NCBI GenBank assembly: GCA_963780545.1
Contig: CAWACK010000009.1
Span: forward strand, 1 to 64,000
Source: UBA8941 sp963780545
Lineage (GTDB): Archaea > Thermoproteota > Bathyarchaeia > TCS64
Direction: 5' to 3'
DNA length: 64,000 nt
Shown here piece after piece: positions 26,198 through 34,829 of this stretch (position 1 is its first letter; every line of letters starts with the position of its first letter). The translations under genes and the position numbers were made by a program. The notes beneath the pieces were generated by a model. That model saw nothing but the letters and a program-made list of their open reading frames with translations. It searched no databases and was not told where the DNA came from.

Positions 26198-27454
26198 TCA
26201 ACCCCCTATCCAGGTGGTGGTGGAGTCCGTCTCCTCACCCCTAGCCGCCTTAAGTGTCCTCTCGGCTGCCTTCTCTATATCCCTTACCCTGACCTCCCTA
26301 CCGGCGAGGCCAGCGTAGTAGCCGAGGACCTTCGGTCTATCATCGAGGTCGTAAACTGCATTCCTTATGGAACCGTGGGTGATGCCGCCTTCCCCTAGGG
26401 AGATGTTGCGGTCAATGACTCCGATGGCTTTGACTCTCTTCCCTATGTCCCTGAATTCCTCGTCCGGGAATGGCCTGTAGGATTTCAGCTTGACGAGGCC
26501 GATACGTTTGCCTTGCTTGCGTAAGTTGTCCACGGCGACGCGTGAGGTGCTTGCGATCGTGCCCATGCCGACGATGACGGCCTCTGCGTCCTCGCAACGG
26601 TACTCTTCGAGTAAGCCGCCGTAGCTGCGCCCGAAGAGCTTACCGTACTCCTCGTCAACTTCCTTAATGACCTTCTTCGCCCTCATCATCGCTTCCTGGT
26701 GCGCCTTCCACCTCCACTGTAGGTCGTGCCCCTTCCCCCAGCTGATCATTGTAAGGTGTGAGAAGTTCTCGTCGCCCGCAAAGGGTGTGAAGGGCTCGTT
26801 GATGCTCTTTCCCTGCTGCCAATGCTTCTTATACTCCTCCAGCTCAGCGTCCCACGTCTCGGGAAGAACGGGATACTTGCTCTTGAAGGGCTTGATGAAG
26901 CCGTCGACCTCCCCCTGCTCGGGGATTGTCACCGGCTCGGCGGTGAAACTTAGGACGTAGCCGTCCAATGCGAATGCGACGGGCAAGCGGACTCTGTCAT
27001 CCTCCGCAATCTTGTATGCCATTATGCCCGTATCGAGGACCTCCTGGTTATTCTCGCAGTAGAGCTGTATCCAACCTGTCTCCCTCTGTGCGAGGAGATC
27101 TGAGTGATCTGGCTGCATCGTCCTCACGCTCCTATTTACGACGGCCATGACGACAGGCGCCCAATAGCGTGCAGTGTGGTGAAGAGCGTGGGACATATAC
27201 AACAGTCCCTCACCCGATGTCGCGGTGAAGGCCCTCGCCCCAGCAATAGAACCAGCAAGACAGACGAGCTGCGCCGTAATCTCCCCCTCAACCGTTACGA
27301 ACTCGGCAGGAAGCTCGCCACTCGCCACGAAATCCGAAAGATACTCCACGATTGTAGTTTGGGGCGTGATTGGGTAGGCCGCTATCAGGTTAGCCCTCGC
27401 CAGCTTGACGGCGTAGGCGACTGCCTTGTTACCGACCATGACCTCCGACTTCAA
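26198..27454 (-). CDS. porA: 2-oxoacid:ferredoxin oxidoreductase alpha subunit
   Basis: The 418-residue alpha chain, with the N-terminal transketolase-like domain ANLIAAYPITPQTTIVEYLS (YPITP motif), EGEITAQLVCLAGSIAGARAFTATSGEGL, and the C-terminal domain AEAVIVGMGTIASTSRVAVD ... IGLVKLKSYRPFP. This matches pyruvate:ferredoxin oxidoreductase alpha. It follows the gamma/delta fusion by 1 bp and precedes porB by 4 bp, so the three are translated from one message. Confidence 0.9.
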   Translation of the reverse strand: MKSEVMVGNKAVAYAVKLARANLIAAYPITPQTTIVEYLSDFVASGELPAEFVTVEGEITAQLVCLAGSIAGARAFTATSGEGLLYMSHALHHTARYWAPVVMAVVNRSVRTMQPDHSDLLAQRETGWIQLYCENNQEVLDTGIMAYKIAEDDRVRLPVAFALDGYVLSFTAEPVTIPEQGEVDGFIKPFKSKYPVLPETWDAELEEYKKHWQQGKSINEPFTPFAGDENFSHLTMISWGKGHDLQWRWKAHQEAMMRAKKVIKEVDEEYGKLFGRSYGGLLEEYRCEDAEAVIVGMGTIASTSRVAVDNLRKQGKRIGLVKLKSYRPFPDEEFRDIGKRVKAIGVIDRNISLGEGGITHGSIRNAVYDLDDRPKVLGYYAGLAGREVRVRDIEKAAERTLKAARGEETDSTTTWIGG

Positions 27455-27455
27455 C

Positions 27456-28280
27456 TCAATGCACCTCTTCTCTCTCCATCTTTATCGCATCCACGAGGCA
27501 TTCTTCGGAGCAGATTCCGCAGCCCTTACAGTAGTCGTAGTTAACCTCCGCCTTTTCCTCGACCATACTTATGGCTGTTTCGGGGCAGTAGACCCAGCAC
27601 CTCTTGCACCCCACACACTTTGCCTTATCTACGACGGGGCGTGAGACCCTCCAATCTGAGACAACACGGGAATAGGAGATAAGAGGCGCCGTGGACGCCT
27701 TCTTGACAATCTCAGCCTTCTTTAATCCAGAGGCATCCGCCGGTTCGGAAGTCTCCATATAAGCCCTCCGCATTGTCTCGACGTTTATCGCTATGATCCT
27801 GCTGGGCAACTCACCCTTGATGGCCTCCTCCAGCGACTCAAGCTTCACGAGCCCTGTAGCCTTCGCAAATGCGCCGAGAATCGCAGTGTTCGTGATGGGT
27901 CTTCCTATAACATCGAGCGCTATCTTAGTGGCGTCAACGGTGGCGATCTTGAAGTTGCCGGCGAGCCCCGTCTCCTTGTAGGTGCCCGGGTAGTTGATAA
28001 GCACTAGGCCGCCCGGCTTGAGTCCCTCCGTTACATCTACGCTTCTGCTTAGAAGCGGGTCGAGGACGACAACGATGTCGGGTTCGTGTACGAGGTCCCG
28101 TTCTCTGATGCGTGTGTCGTCTACGCGGCAGAAGGCGACGACGGGGGCCCCACGCCTCTCTGTGCCATACATTGGTATCGCCTGCGTGTATTTGCCTTCG
28201 AGATAAATTGCCGATGCCAGTATCTTTACGGCAGTCACGGCGCCCTGCCCGCCCCTGCCGTGGAAACGTATCTCTATCAA
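27456..28280 (-). CDS. porG: 2-oxoacid:ferredoxin oxidoreductase gamma-delta fusion
   Basis: A 274-residue fusion and the first gene of the operon. Residues 1-180 are the gamma chain: [20 protein letters not shown], then [28 protein letters not shown] and the [20 protein letters not shown] end. Residues about 220-274 are the delta ferredoxin domain with [13 protein letters not shown] and [13 protein letters not shown], two 4Fe-4S clusters that collect the electrons. In many organisms gamma and delta are separate; here they are one polypeptide. The same fused order recurs in the second operon at 58939. Confidence 0.9.
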
Positions 28281-28415
28281 CGTTGACTAACCTGCAGTTA
28301 TGAGGGATTTTTTATTCTTAAAAGGTATCGTAGCTCAATTTAACTCGTCCAAAAAAACCGCCTAAAAATTCGGGCATCGAAAGTGGTAGACTAGCTTCCT
28401 CCTCTGAGAGTAGGG

Positions 28416-29537
28416 TTATGTGATCGCCTCTATGAGTTTGTCGACATCGCCACAGGTGTTGTAGAAGTGTGCTGAGACGCGCATGTGGCCGCCGTGTGCC
28501 TCTCGCCCGGTTACCTTGATCTTCCTCTCCTTCAATCTTTCAGCAAGCTCCACGGCGCCTACTTGATTGTAGCTGACGACGGGGGACTTGTTGCCTTCTG
28601 GTGTCCAAAGCTCCTTACCGAGCTCCAAAAGGCTCTTGTAGAGGTATCCGGTTGTGTCGAGAACCCGATTCTCGATATAGTCGATGCCGAGGCGATTGAG
28701 GTACTTGAGCGACTCTTCCATAGCATAAACACCCTGGAAGTTTATGGTGCCATACTCGAACTTCTCTGCAGTATCCTCCGGAGTCTTATCTTCGGCGTGT
28801 GCACCCTCCCAGATCTGGTTCTTCCACCCAGTCCTGTCGGGGACAAGCTGCTTAACCGATTCCTCGTCGACATATAGAAACGCGAGACCGGCAGGGCCCA
28901 TCAGGTACTTGTAGGGAGCAAATGAGACGAAGTCGGCTCCATCGCGCTTGTAGTCTACCTTCAGTGCACCGACGGCTTGCGTAGCATCCACCAGCAGCCT
29001 AGCACCATGCTCGTGGGCGACATCCGCAGCCTCTTTTAGGTTCACCCTGAAGCCGTTTATGTAGCTCACCTGGCTAACCTGAACGAGTCGCGTCCTATCA
29101 TCAACGAGTTTCTCGAGATCGGAGACGAGGAACCTGCCTCCCTCGGGTTTCCAGACGCGTGAATCGACGCCATTCCTGCGAGTTGTATAAGTGTCTAGGG
29201 GGTTGTGCTCCCATTCGGGAAAGACGACGTTATCTCCTTTCTTCCAGTCGGTACCGTTTATGACGATGTTGAGTCCACTGCCAGTGCACATGGTGAAGGC
29301 GATTTCCTTCGGGGAGACACCAATGAAATCGGCCATCATGCTGCGTACGGTTGCGGCCTTCTCAAGCCACCCGGCCAGGATGGTCCTATTCCCCACATCG
29401 AAGTTGTACCACTCGTCGGCCCAGCGGTCGTAACCCTCCCTGACCTGCCTAGGCATAAGCCCCACGAATGCGTTGTCAAGGTACGTCAACTCCTTGAGGG
29501 CGGGGAAGTCGCGTCTGATCTCCTCAACGCTAACCAT
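28416..29537 (-). CDS. Class V aminotransferase / cysteine-desulfurase-like PLP enzyme
   Basis: A PLP enzyme of aminotransferase class V, 373 residues from ATG 29537. VSVEEIRRDFPALKELTYLDNAFVGLMP is the usual N-terminus, which argues against the upstream start at 29597. FTMCTGSGLNIVING binds the cofactor phosphate, LVDATQAVGALKVD has the PLP-ring Asp, and FVSFAPYKYLMGPAGLAF carries the Schiff-base Lys. The cysteine of desulfurases is not evident in the C-terminal loop, so an isopenicillin-N-epimerase-like or kynureninase-like activity is equally possible. It diverges from the ybaK-like gene. Confidence 0.8.
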   Translation of the reverse strand: MVSVEEIRRDFPALKELTYLDNAFVGLMPRQVREGYDRWADEWYNFDVGNRTILAGWLEKAATVRSMMADFIGVSPKEIAFTMCTGSGLNIVINGTDWKKGDNVVFPEWEHNPLDTYTTRRNGVDSRVWKPEGGRFLVSDLEKLVDDRTRLVQVSQVSYINGFRVNLKEAADVAHEHGARLLVDATQAVGALKVDYKRDGADFVSFAPYKYLMGPAGLAFLYVDEESVKQLVPDRTGWKNQIWEGAHAEDKTPEDTAEKFEYGTINFQGVYAMEESLKYLNRLGIDYIENRVLDTTGYLYKSLLELGKELWTPEGNKSPVVSYNQVGAVELAERLKERKIKVTGREAHGGHMRVSAHFYNTCGDVDKLIEAIT

Positions 29538-29614
29538 ACCAACTACTCCGCGGCAGCTATATTTGATACCAGACGCCGTAAACCCTAAACGGCGCAACGT
29601 TTGACACTCAACCC

Positions 29615-30091
29615 ATGTCGAAGAAGTTCCCAGTCACACCAGCTACCATGCACCTCGACAAGCTGGGGATAAACTACGAGAAGCACACTTACGACTACCA
29701 GAGGAAAGGTAGTGATATTGCGGCGGAAGGTCTAGGAGTTAGCCTCCACGATGTGGTAAAAACCCTGATAATGCAGAAGGATGACGGCGAACCAATCGTT
29801 GTACTACAGCACGGCGACAAGGAGGTTAGCCTCAAGGATCTCGCCCGTCAGATCGGTGCGAAGAACGTGGCTACATGTGAAGTCAAGGACGCACAGCGTC
29901 ACACTGGATACCTCGTCGGCGGCATAAGCCCCTTCGGCACCAAACGGACAATGCCCGTCTACGCCGAGGAGACGATCCTCAAGATGCCTAAGTTCTACAT
30001 AAACGGTGGACAACGCGGATTCATCCTAGAGATGACCCCCCTCGAACTCCAGAAGGCACTCAATGTCACCTCAATCAAGGTTGCCCGGTGA
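29615..30091 (+). CDS. ybaK: YbaK/EbsC-type aminoacyl-tRNA deacylase
   Basis: A 158-residue protein of the YbaK family, which hydrolyses Cys-tRNA(Pro) in trans. Signature pieces are TPATMHLDKLGINYEKHTYDY, VVKTLIMQKDDGEPIVVLQHGDKEVSLKDLA, TGYLVGGISPFGTKRTMPVYAEE and NGGQRGFILEMTPLEL. GYxVGGISPFG-K forms the tRNA 3'-end pocket. Length is normal. Start ATG 29615. It is separated by 33 bp from the downstream membrane protein gene on the same strand. Confidence 0.88.
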   Translation: MSKKFPVTPATMHLDKLGINYEKHTYDYQRKGSDIAAEGLGVSLHDVVKTLIMQKDDGEPIVVLQHGDKEVSLKDLARQIGAKNVATCEVKDAQRHTGYLVGGISPFGTKRTMPVYAEETILKMPKFYINGGQRGFILEMTPLELQKALNVTSIKVAR

Positions 30092-30124
30092 GCTCTTAAT
30101 ACTCCGAGAGCGTTAACCCTTACA

Positions 30125-30688
30125 ATGGATAAGCAGATTCTCATCAACCGCATCCAATTCGCAACATATGGAAGCATAACAAGCCTCGCCTTCGGCTACG
30201 TCGGGAATGCGATCCATGAACTCGGCCATTACCTCGCATGCCTCTGGCTCGGCGTTCCAGTGGAGAGAATAATATTCACATTCTTCAAACAAGAGATCAT
30301 AATCGCAGTACCCTTATCCCAGCTAGACACATGGCAAATCGAGGTAATTGCCTTCTCTGGGGGATTCACAGCCTTCGCCATCTTCGTAGTTATAACATTC
30401 TTTTACTTCCGGTTAAGGCCAGCAGATATACCACGCAATTATTTTGCCTATACAGTGATCGGAATCGGGTTGCTATTCACTACCTTACTTGAGCTAGTCA
30501 ACGCATTTTTAGAGGCAGCGACGTTTACATCCTACGAGGCTAATCTGCAGGTTCTGAGTCTCATAACGGTCTCAGCTGTTTTCGCCTTCACTTATGGAAT
30601 CTCTCTCCCACGTATCAGGAGATACGACTGGCTTCTCAGGATCCAAAAAAGCTCCACATTCACTAACTCACGAGAAACACGGCAATGA
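30125..30688 (+). CDS. Membrane protein with HELGH motif, possible M50-type protease
   Basis: A 187-residue protein with four or five helices. The first, ITSLAFGYVGNAIHELGHYLACLWLGV, contains HELGH, the HExxH zinc motif placed inside a membrane segment as in site-2 (M50) proteases. The next helices are IEVIAFSGGFTAFAIFVVITFFYF, YTVIGIGLLFTTLLELVNAF and LSLITVSAVFAFTYGI. The second M50 motif (NxxPxxxLDG or similar) is not seen, so catalytic activity is uncertain. A non-proteolytic metal-binding membrane protein is the alternative. Confidence 0.6.
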   Translation: MDKQILINRIQFATYGSITSLAFGYVGNAIHELGHYLACLWLGVPVERIIFTFFKQEIIIAVPLSQLDTWQIEVIAFSGGFTAFAIFVVITFFYFRLRPADIPRNYFAYTVIGIGLLFTTLLELVNAFLEAATFTSYEANLQVLSLITVSAVFAFTYGISLPRIRRYDWLLRIQKSSTFTNSRETRQ

Positions 30689-30828
30689 AATCCCCGACCT
30701 CAGCCTAGTAAGAGCCATGAAGAAATTTTTTCCTTAACCTATTCATATACTACTTGCCGTGCATAGATTTTGACGTTTATTCGCTAGGAATAATTTTGTT
30801 TGAAGAAAATGTCGCGGGATAATTGCGA

Positions 30829-31296
30829 TTACTTTTTGAGGAAGTTGGGATTCGTCGAATCGTACTTATTCGCATCCGACTCGCTGCCTGTGATGTTCTT
30901 TAACCATTTATCTGCACAGTCCCGACTCCAGTCCCCCGCCTTAGTGTGTGCCTTGATGTAGTTTGCTGGCATCGGGTGTGTGCCCACCTTGACTGGCAAG
31001 CCTACGACACTCTCTATGTATTTCTTGTGATCCTCGATGTAAGGGCATATCGGATACCCCGCCAAGTAACAGCTCGCGAGATAGATGACTTCGGCCCCAT
31101 ATTTCTTCATGTCAGCGGGTGCGGCTTCGAGACGCTCTCCTGGGCAGCCACCGCACGCCATCCAGCCCACTACTTCAATGGGTTCGTTCTTAGCGTAATC
31201 AGCAAAGGCGCCATCCCTCTCGATTATCGACTTGAAGCACTTGTTACCTGTGCACGTTCTGTTTCTATCGCAGATCATTATACCGACTTTAACCAT
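30829..31296 (-). CDS. CGGC-domain metal-binding protein
   Basis: A 155-residue protein of the CGGC family: GIMICDRNRTCTGNKCFKSI at the N-terminus and GWMACGGCPGERL in the centre, plus YLASCYLAGYPICPYIED. The many cysteines and the CGGC core are expected to bind metal. Family function is unknown. It diverges from the ferredoxin-like gene at 31372, with about 75 bp between them. Confidence 0.8.
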   Translation of the reverse strand: MVKVGIMICDRNRTCTGNKCFKSIIERDGAFADYAKNEPIEVVGWMACGGCPGERLEAAPADMKKYGAEVIYLASCYLAGYPICPYIEDHKKYIESVVGLPVKVGTHPMPANYIKAHTKAGDWSRDCADKWLKNITGSESDANKYDSTNPNFLKK

Positions 31297-31371
31297 GCCT
31301 TTAGAAAAGGGCGGCGATCAAGATAACCGTTCTCAGATATAACTTAAATTTCGGGCGGATAGGTTTAGCTC

Positions 31372-32043
31372 GTGTCCACAAAAAAGAACAAAAGAACTAC
31401 CCACTACTATACGGAGAAGGAACTGCGGGAGATCGCGGATAGCCTAGAGTCCGCTGTTACTTTACCAGTGGACGTCGAAATTGAAGTGGACCACAGGGTT
31501 TTCGACTTGAGCGAGGTCGAGAAGATCCTCCGCGACTCTAAGAACATCTTTCTGCAGAAATGTGGCTGCCGCACCCTGCATGGTAACTGCGACTCTCCAT
31601 TGGAAACCTGTCTAGCAGTAAACGTGGACACATATCCCGGCGGTGGGCCGGATCGGGGCGAGGCGCGTAAAATCACCGTCGAGGAGGCTCTGGATGTTCT
31701 TCGTCGGAGCCACGAGGCTGGGCTCGTTCATATGGCGTACGTCATGAAGGGCGACGAGAAGCCTTTCCTCATCTGCAGCTGTTGCACCTGTTGCTGTCAC
31801 ACATTAGGTGGGCTACTCCGCCACGGCATCCACACCCAAGTCTTAACTTCGAAACTCATCGCTGAGGACGACGACCAAAAATGCATCTCCTGTGGTAAAT
31901 GTGTTGAACGGTGCGTCTTTAGCGCCCGTATTATTGAGGATGGTGAGAAGAAGTATGACAACACCCGCTGCTTCGGCTGCGGACTCTGCGTCTCCACCTG
32001 CCCGACTGGTGCAATAAGGCTAGTCGATAGGGAAAAAACCTAA
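31372..32043 (+). CDS. 4Fe-4S ferredoxin-domain protein with CGCR/CCC motifs
   Basis: A 223-residue protein. Residues about 63-70 hold KCGCRTLHGNC and residues about 134-143 SCCTCCCHTLGG, a pattern seen in ferredoxin-like oxidoreductase partners that end with two clusters. The C-terminal part is a standard bacterial-type ferredoxin: CISCGKCVERCVF and CFGCGLCVSTCPTGAI. It probably moves electrons for an unidentified oxidoreductase. The start is GTG 31372, since no ATG lies upstream in frame. No redox partner gene is adjacent. Confidence 0.8.
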   Translation: MSTKKNKRTTHYYTEKELREIADSLESAVTLPVDVEIEVDHRVFDLSEVEKILRDSKNIFLQKCGCRTLHGNCDSPLETCLAVNVDTYPGGGPDRGEARKITVEEALDVLRRSHEAGLVHMAYVMKGDEKPFLICSCCTCCCHTLGGLLRHGIHTQVLTSKLIAEDDDQKCISCGKCVERCVFSARIIEDGEKKYDNTRCFGCGLCVSTCPTGAIRLVDREKT

Positions 32044-32110
32044 AATAATATTTCTAGTTGAAGCTCGACGCATTTAAATTAGGCTTAGCTCGTTTCAAAT
32101 TGATGGTTCC

Positions 32111-32617
32111 TTGGGAGAGGTCTACGAACTCGTTAAATGGCACAAGGCCATGAGGCCAGCGATGAGGGCGAGGGACGCATATAAGCTCCTTTATCAGGGT
32201 ATATTCGGCGTTGGTCATATAATGGGTCCCAGCGCGTGGGAACACCTTCAGCGGGAAGCCTCGAGTCTAAACACTAGTGATCAACCAAGTGAACCCTTCA
32301 TGGAGCCCGTCTCTTTAGATGGTCTAGTCGTGAGGGTTAACTTGCGTCCTTTCCTCAGAGAGAACCAACCTCTAAGTAAGCTTATGGAGGCAATGAAGCT
32401 ATCCGAAATCCGTGGCGATGCCGCCGAGTTTCTAGAGATTTGGGACGCTTTCGAGAAGTTCCCTTGGTCTCTTAAACTCGGCTTCGAACATGAAGATATC
32501 GAAGCTATCAGTAGAAGCCTCAACAGAGTCAACCCTCAGCCATTGCACCACACTCAGGAGTACAGGGATGCCTACCACCCAGCATACAGAGTCGTAAATA
32601 AGCGGGAGATGACTTAG
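32111..32617 (+). CDS. Conserved hypothetical protein
   Basis: A 168-residue soluble protein. The segments MRARDAYKLLYQGIFGVGH and HHTQEYRDAYHPAYRVV at the two ends look conserved and may form a small enzyme site, because a similar AYHPAYRVV ending occurs in uncharacterised proteins of anaerobes as far as I recall. The start is TTG 32111, since no ATG exists in frame upstream before a stop. The function is not known. It precedes the AbgB-like gene by 58 bp on the same strand. Confidence 0.6.
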   Translation: MGEVYELVKWHKAMRPAMRARDAYKLLYQGIFGVGHIMGPSAWEHLQREASSLNTSDQPSEPFMEPVSLDGLVVRVNLRPFLRENQPLSKLMEAMKLSEIRGDAAEFLEIWDAFEKFPWSLKLGFEHEDIEAISRSLNRVNPQPLHHTQEYRDAYHPAYRVVNKREMT

Positions 32618-32675
32618 GTCCTCAATCTCTAACCAGCGACCGGGTTATAAACGGGGTGATCCCCTATTCTCCACC

Positions 32676-34118
32676 ATGGCCACCTCTGATCGGGGTAGGG
32701 AGGACGCAATCGCATGGGTCGATGGTCAGAAGGAAAGAATCATCAAAGTAAGCGATAAGGTCTGGGACTACGCCGAGTTGGGGTTCGTCGAATTCAAGTC
32801 AGCGAAGCTACTCTCTGATGAATTGAGGGGACACGGATTCAGGGTGGAGACCGGTGTCGCAGGAATACCTACAGCTTTTGTGGCATCGTGGGGCACCGGT
32901 GGGCCAGTGATCGGTGTGATGGGTGAGTACGATGCCCTCACAGGGGTATCCCAGAAGAAGTCGCCGAGAAGGGAGCCACTCATCGAGGGAGGCGCAGGCC
33001 ACGGCTGTGGCCACAATATACATGGGGCATCGGGTGTAGCAGGATCAATAGCTGCGAGATACTCGATGGAAAGAAACGGCATCGGAGGGACGATCAAATT
33101 CTTTGGGTGCCCAGCAGAAGAAAGCGGTAGCGGCAAGGTCTGGATGGTAAGGGCAGGTGTCTTCGATGGAGTCGACGCTGTCATCAGTCACCACCCAGGC
33201 GCGATGAACTACGGCTCTCTCGGCAGCAGCCTCGCCAACAACTCTGTAAAGTTTCACTTTCATGGTAAAACAAGCCACGCCGCAGGAAGCCCCGAACAGG
33301 GTCGAAGCGCCCTCGACGCAGTTGAGCTAATGAATATAGGCGTCAACTACCTCCGAGAACATGTTATCCAGGACGCCCGTATCCACTACATCATCGAGGT
33401 GGGTGGCGGTCAGCCTAACGTCGTCCCAGACTACGCCCGCAGTTGGTACCTCATACGAGCTCCAGAGAGAGACCAAGTCGACGCTATCTACTCCCGAATT
33501 TTGAAGATAGCTGACGGCGCCACTATGATGACGGAGACGCGTATTGAGGTCGAGTTCCTGAAAGCCGTCTACAACAAGCTCCCAAACAAGGTCTTAAGTG
33601 AGGTTGTCACATCGAACATGCGCATCATCGGTCCCCCGGAGTATACAGATGAGGAGATCTCCTTCGCAGCGGATCTTTCGAGTAACGTTCCAGTGGAAGA
33701 GAAGAGAGAAGCCCTTCGGAAGACGAAGCGCCCCGACTGGGAGAAGCTCGAGGGCGTGCTTATGGACACGAGCATCGCCGATGCGTGGGACGAGGGAGAA
33801 GTGAACCATGGCTCTACGGACGTAAGCGACGTGAGTTGGAAGGCGCCAACGATGGAGTTCTACACAACTACCTGGCCCTTAGGTACTCCTGGTCATAGCT
33901 GGATGAACGTAGCCGCCTCAGCCGTAGGGATAGGACATGAGAGCCTGATCTTCGCCTCCAAGGTTATCGCTGCCACTGCTATCGACCTCCTCACCAAACC
34001 CGAACTGTTGAAGAGAGCCTGGGATGAACAGAAAAGAAGAACCTTGGGGAAGACATACAAAAGCCCCCTGCCACCGGAAGCTAAGCCGCCACTAGACATA
34101 TGGCGGAAGAAGAACTAG
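32676..34118 (+). CDS. M20D amidohydrolase, AbgB-like
   Basis: A 480-residue zinc amidohydrolase, the length of AbgB (p-aminobenzoyl-glutamate hydrolase subunit B). VMGEYDALTGVSQ and GAGHGCGHNIHGASGVAG form the metal site, FGCPAEESGSGKVWM carries the catalytic Glu, and GKTSHAAGSPEQGRSALDA is in the lid. NHGSTDVSDVSW and LGTPGHSWMNV bring the last ligands. The AbgA and AbgT partners are not present, so a general N-acyl or aminobenzoyl amide substrate is inferred. The end overlaps the convergent metallo-hydrolase gene by 4 bp. Confidence 0.85.
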   Translation: MATSDRGREDAIAWVDGQKERIIKVSDKVWDYAELGFVEFKSAKLLSDELRGHGFRVETGVAGIPTAFVASWGTGGPVIGVMGEYDALTGVSQKKSPRREPLIEGGAGHGCGHNIHGASGVAGSIAARYSMERNGIGGTIKFFGCPAEESGSGKVWMVRAGVFDGVDAVISHHPGAMNYGSLGSSLANNSVKFHFHGKTSHAAGSPEQGRSALDAVELMNIGVNYLREHVIQDARIHYIIEVGGGQPNVVPDYARSWYLIRAPERDQVDAIYSRILKIADGATMMTETRIEVEFLKAVYNKLPNKVLSEVVTSNMRIIGPPEYTDEEISFAADLSSNVPVEEKREALRKTKRPDWEKLEGVLMDTSIADAWDEGEVNHGSTDVSDVSWKAPTMEFYTTTWPLGTPGHSWMNVAASAVGIGHESLIFASKVIAATAIDLLTKPELLKRAWDEQKRRTLGKTYKSPLPPEAKPPLDIWRKKN

Positions 34119-34747
34119 AGCCTATAGACGTCGCCGGGTTTAAGGATCGAGACTTTGGTTGTGCAGCCGGCCTCTACCTTCCTCTTGAAGATGGAGGGGT
34201 CCGTGTCCCAGATGTGCATGGGGATGGCCGCCTTCGGGTTTATGGCTATGGTCGCTTGTGCAGCTTCCTCGCCATCCATCGTATAGGTGCCACCCGCAGC
34301 GACTAACATGAGATCGATGTCCTTCATCTTCTTCATCTCGGGTATGAAGTCGGTGTCGCCAGTGTGGTAGATAGTCTTCCCCTCAGCCCTGATAATGTAA
34401 CCGACGCCGAAATCCTTAGGATGAAAAGGAACACCGGGGCTCCTGAAGCGCTTGTAGTTATAGGCGTGAACCGCCTCAATCTCCACGTCCCCGATCTTGA
34501 TCTTGTCCCCCGGCTTGAGAGTCGTAGGCTTGACGCCGGACTTTGAGCAGTCAGCGGGGGCGATGAAGACAGTAGATGGGCCTACAGCAGCCCGCACCTT
34601 GTCTTCCTTGCAGTGGTCCTCATGTGAGTGGGTTGCTAGGACCAGGTCACCTTTAGGCGAGTACTCCCCCTCGTAGGGGTCGATGTATATGATCTTCCCC
34701 GCGGTCTTTAACATCCAGCTCGCGTGGCCGAGCCATTTAATCTCCAT
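34115..34747 (-). CDS. UPF0173-like metal-dependent hydrolase (beta-lactamase fold)
   Basis: A 210-residue metallo-beta-lactamase-fold protein of the UlaG/UPF0173 type. MEIKWLGHASWMLKT starts the fold, LVLATHSHEDHCKED is the HxHxDH metal motif, and TIYHTGDTDFIPEM and IPMHIWDTD carry other ligands. Substrates of this group vary (lactones, phosphodiesters). It converges on the AbgB-like gene. Confidence 0.85.
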   Translation of the reverse strand: MEIKWLGHASWMLKTAGKIIYIDPYEGEYSPKGDLVLATHSHEDHCKEDKVRAAVGPSTVFIAPADCSKSGVKPTTLKPGDKIKIGDVEIEAVHAYNYKRFRSPGVPFHPKDFGVGYIIRAEGKTIYHTGDTDFIPEMKKMKDIDLMLVAAGGTYTMDGEEAAQATIAINPKAAIPMHIWDTDPSIFKRKVEAGCTTKVSILKPGDVYRL

Positions 34748-34829
34748 TTAAACACCTAATCTCCTCAACTACGCGACCGTTTATCTATCTTACCATCTGA
34801 GCGAGAAAAGTGCGAACCGAATGATACCT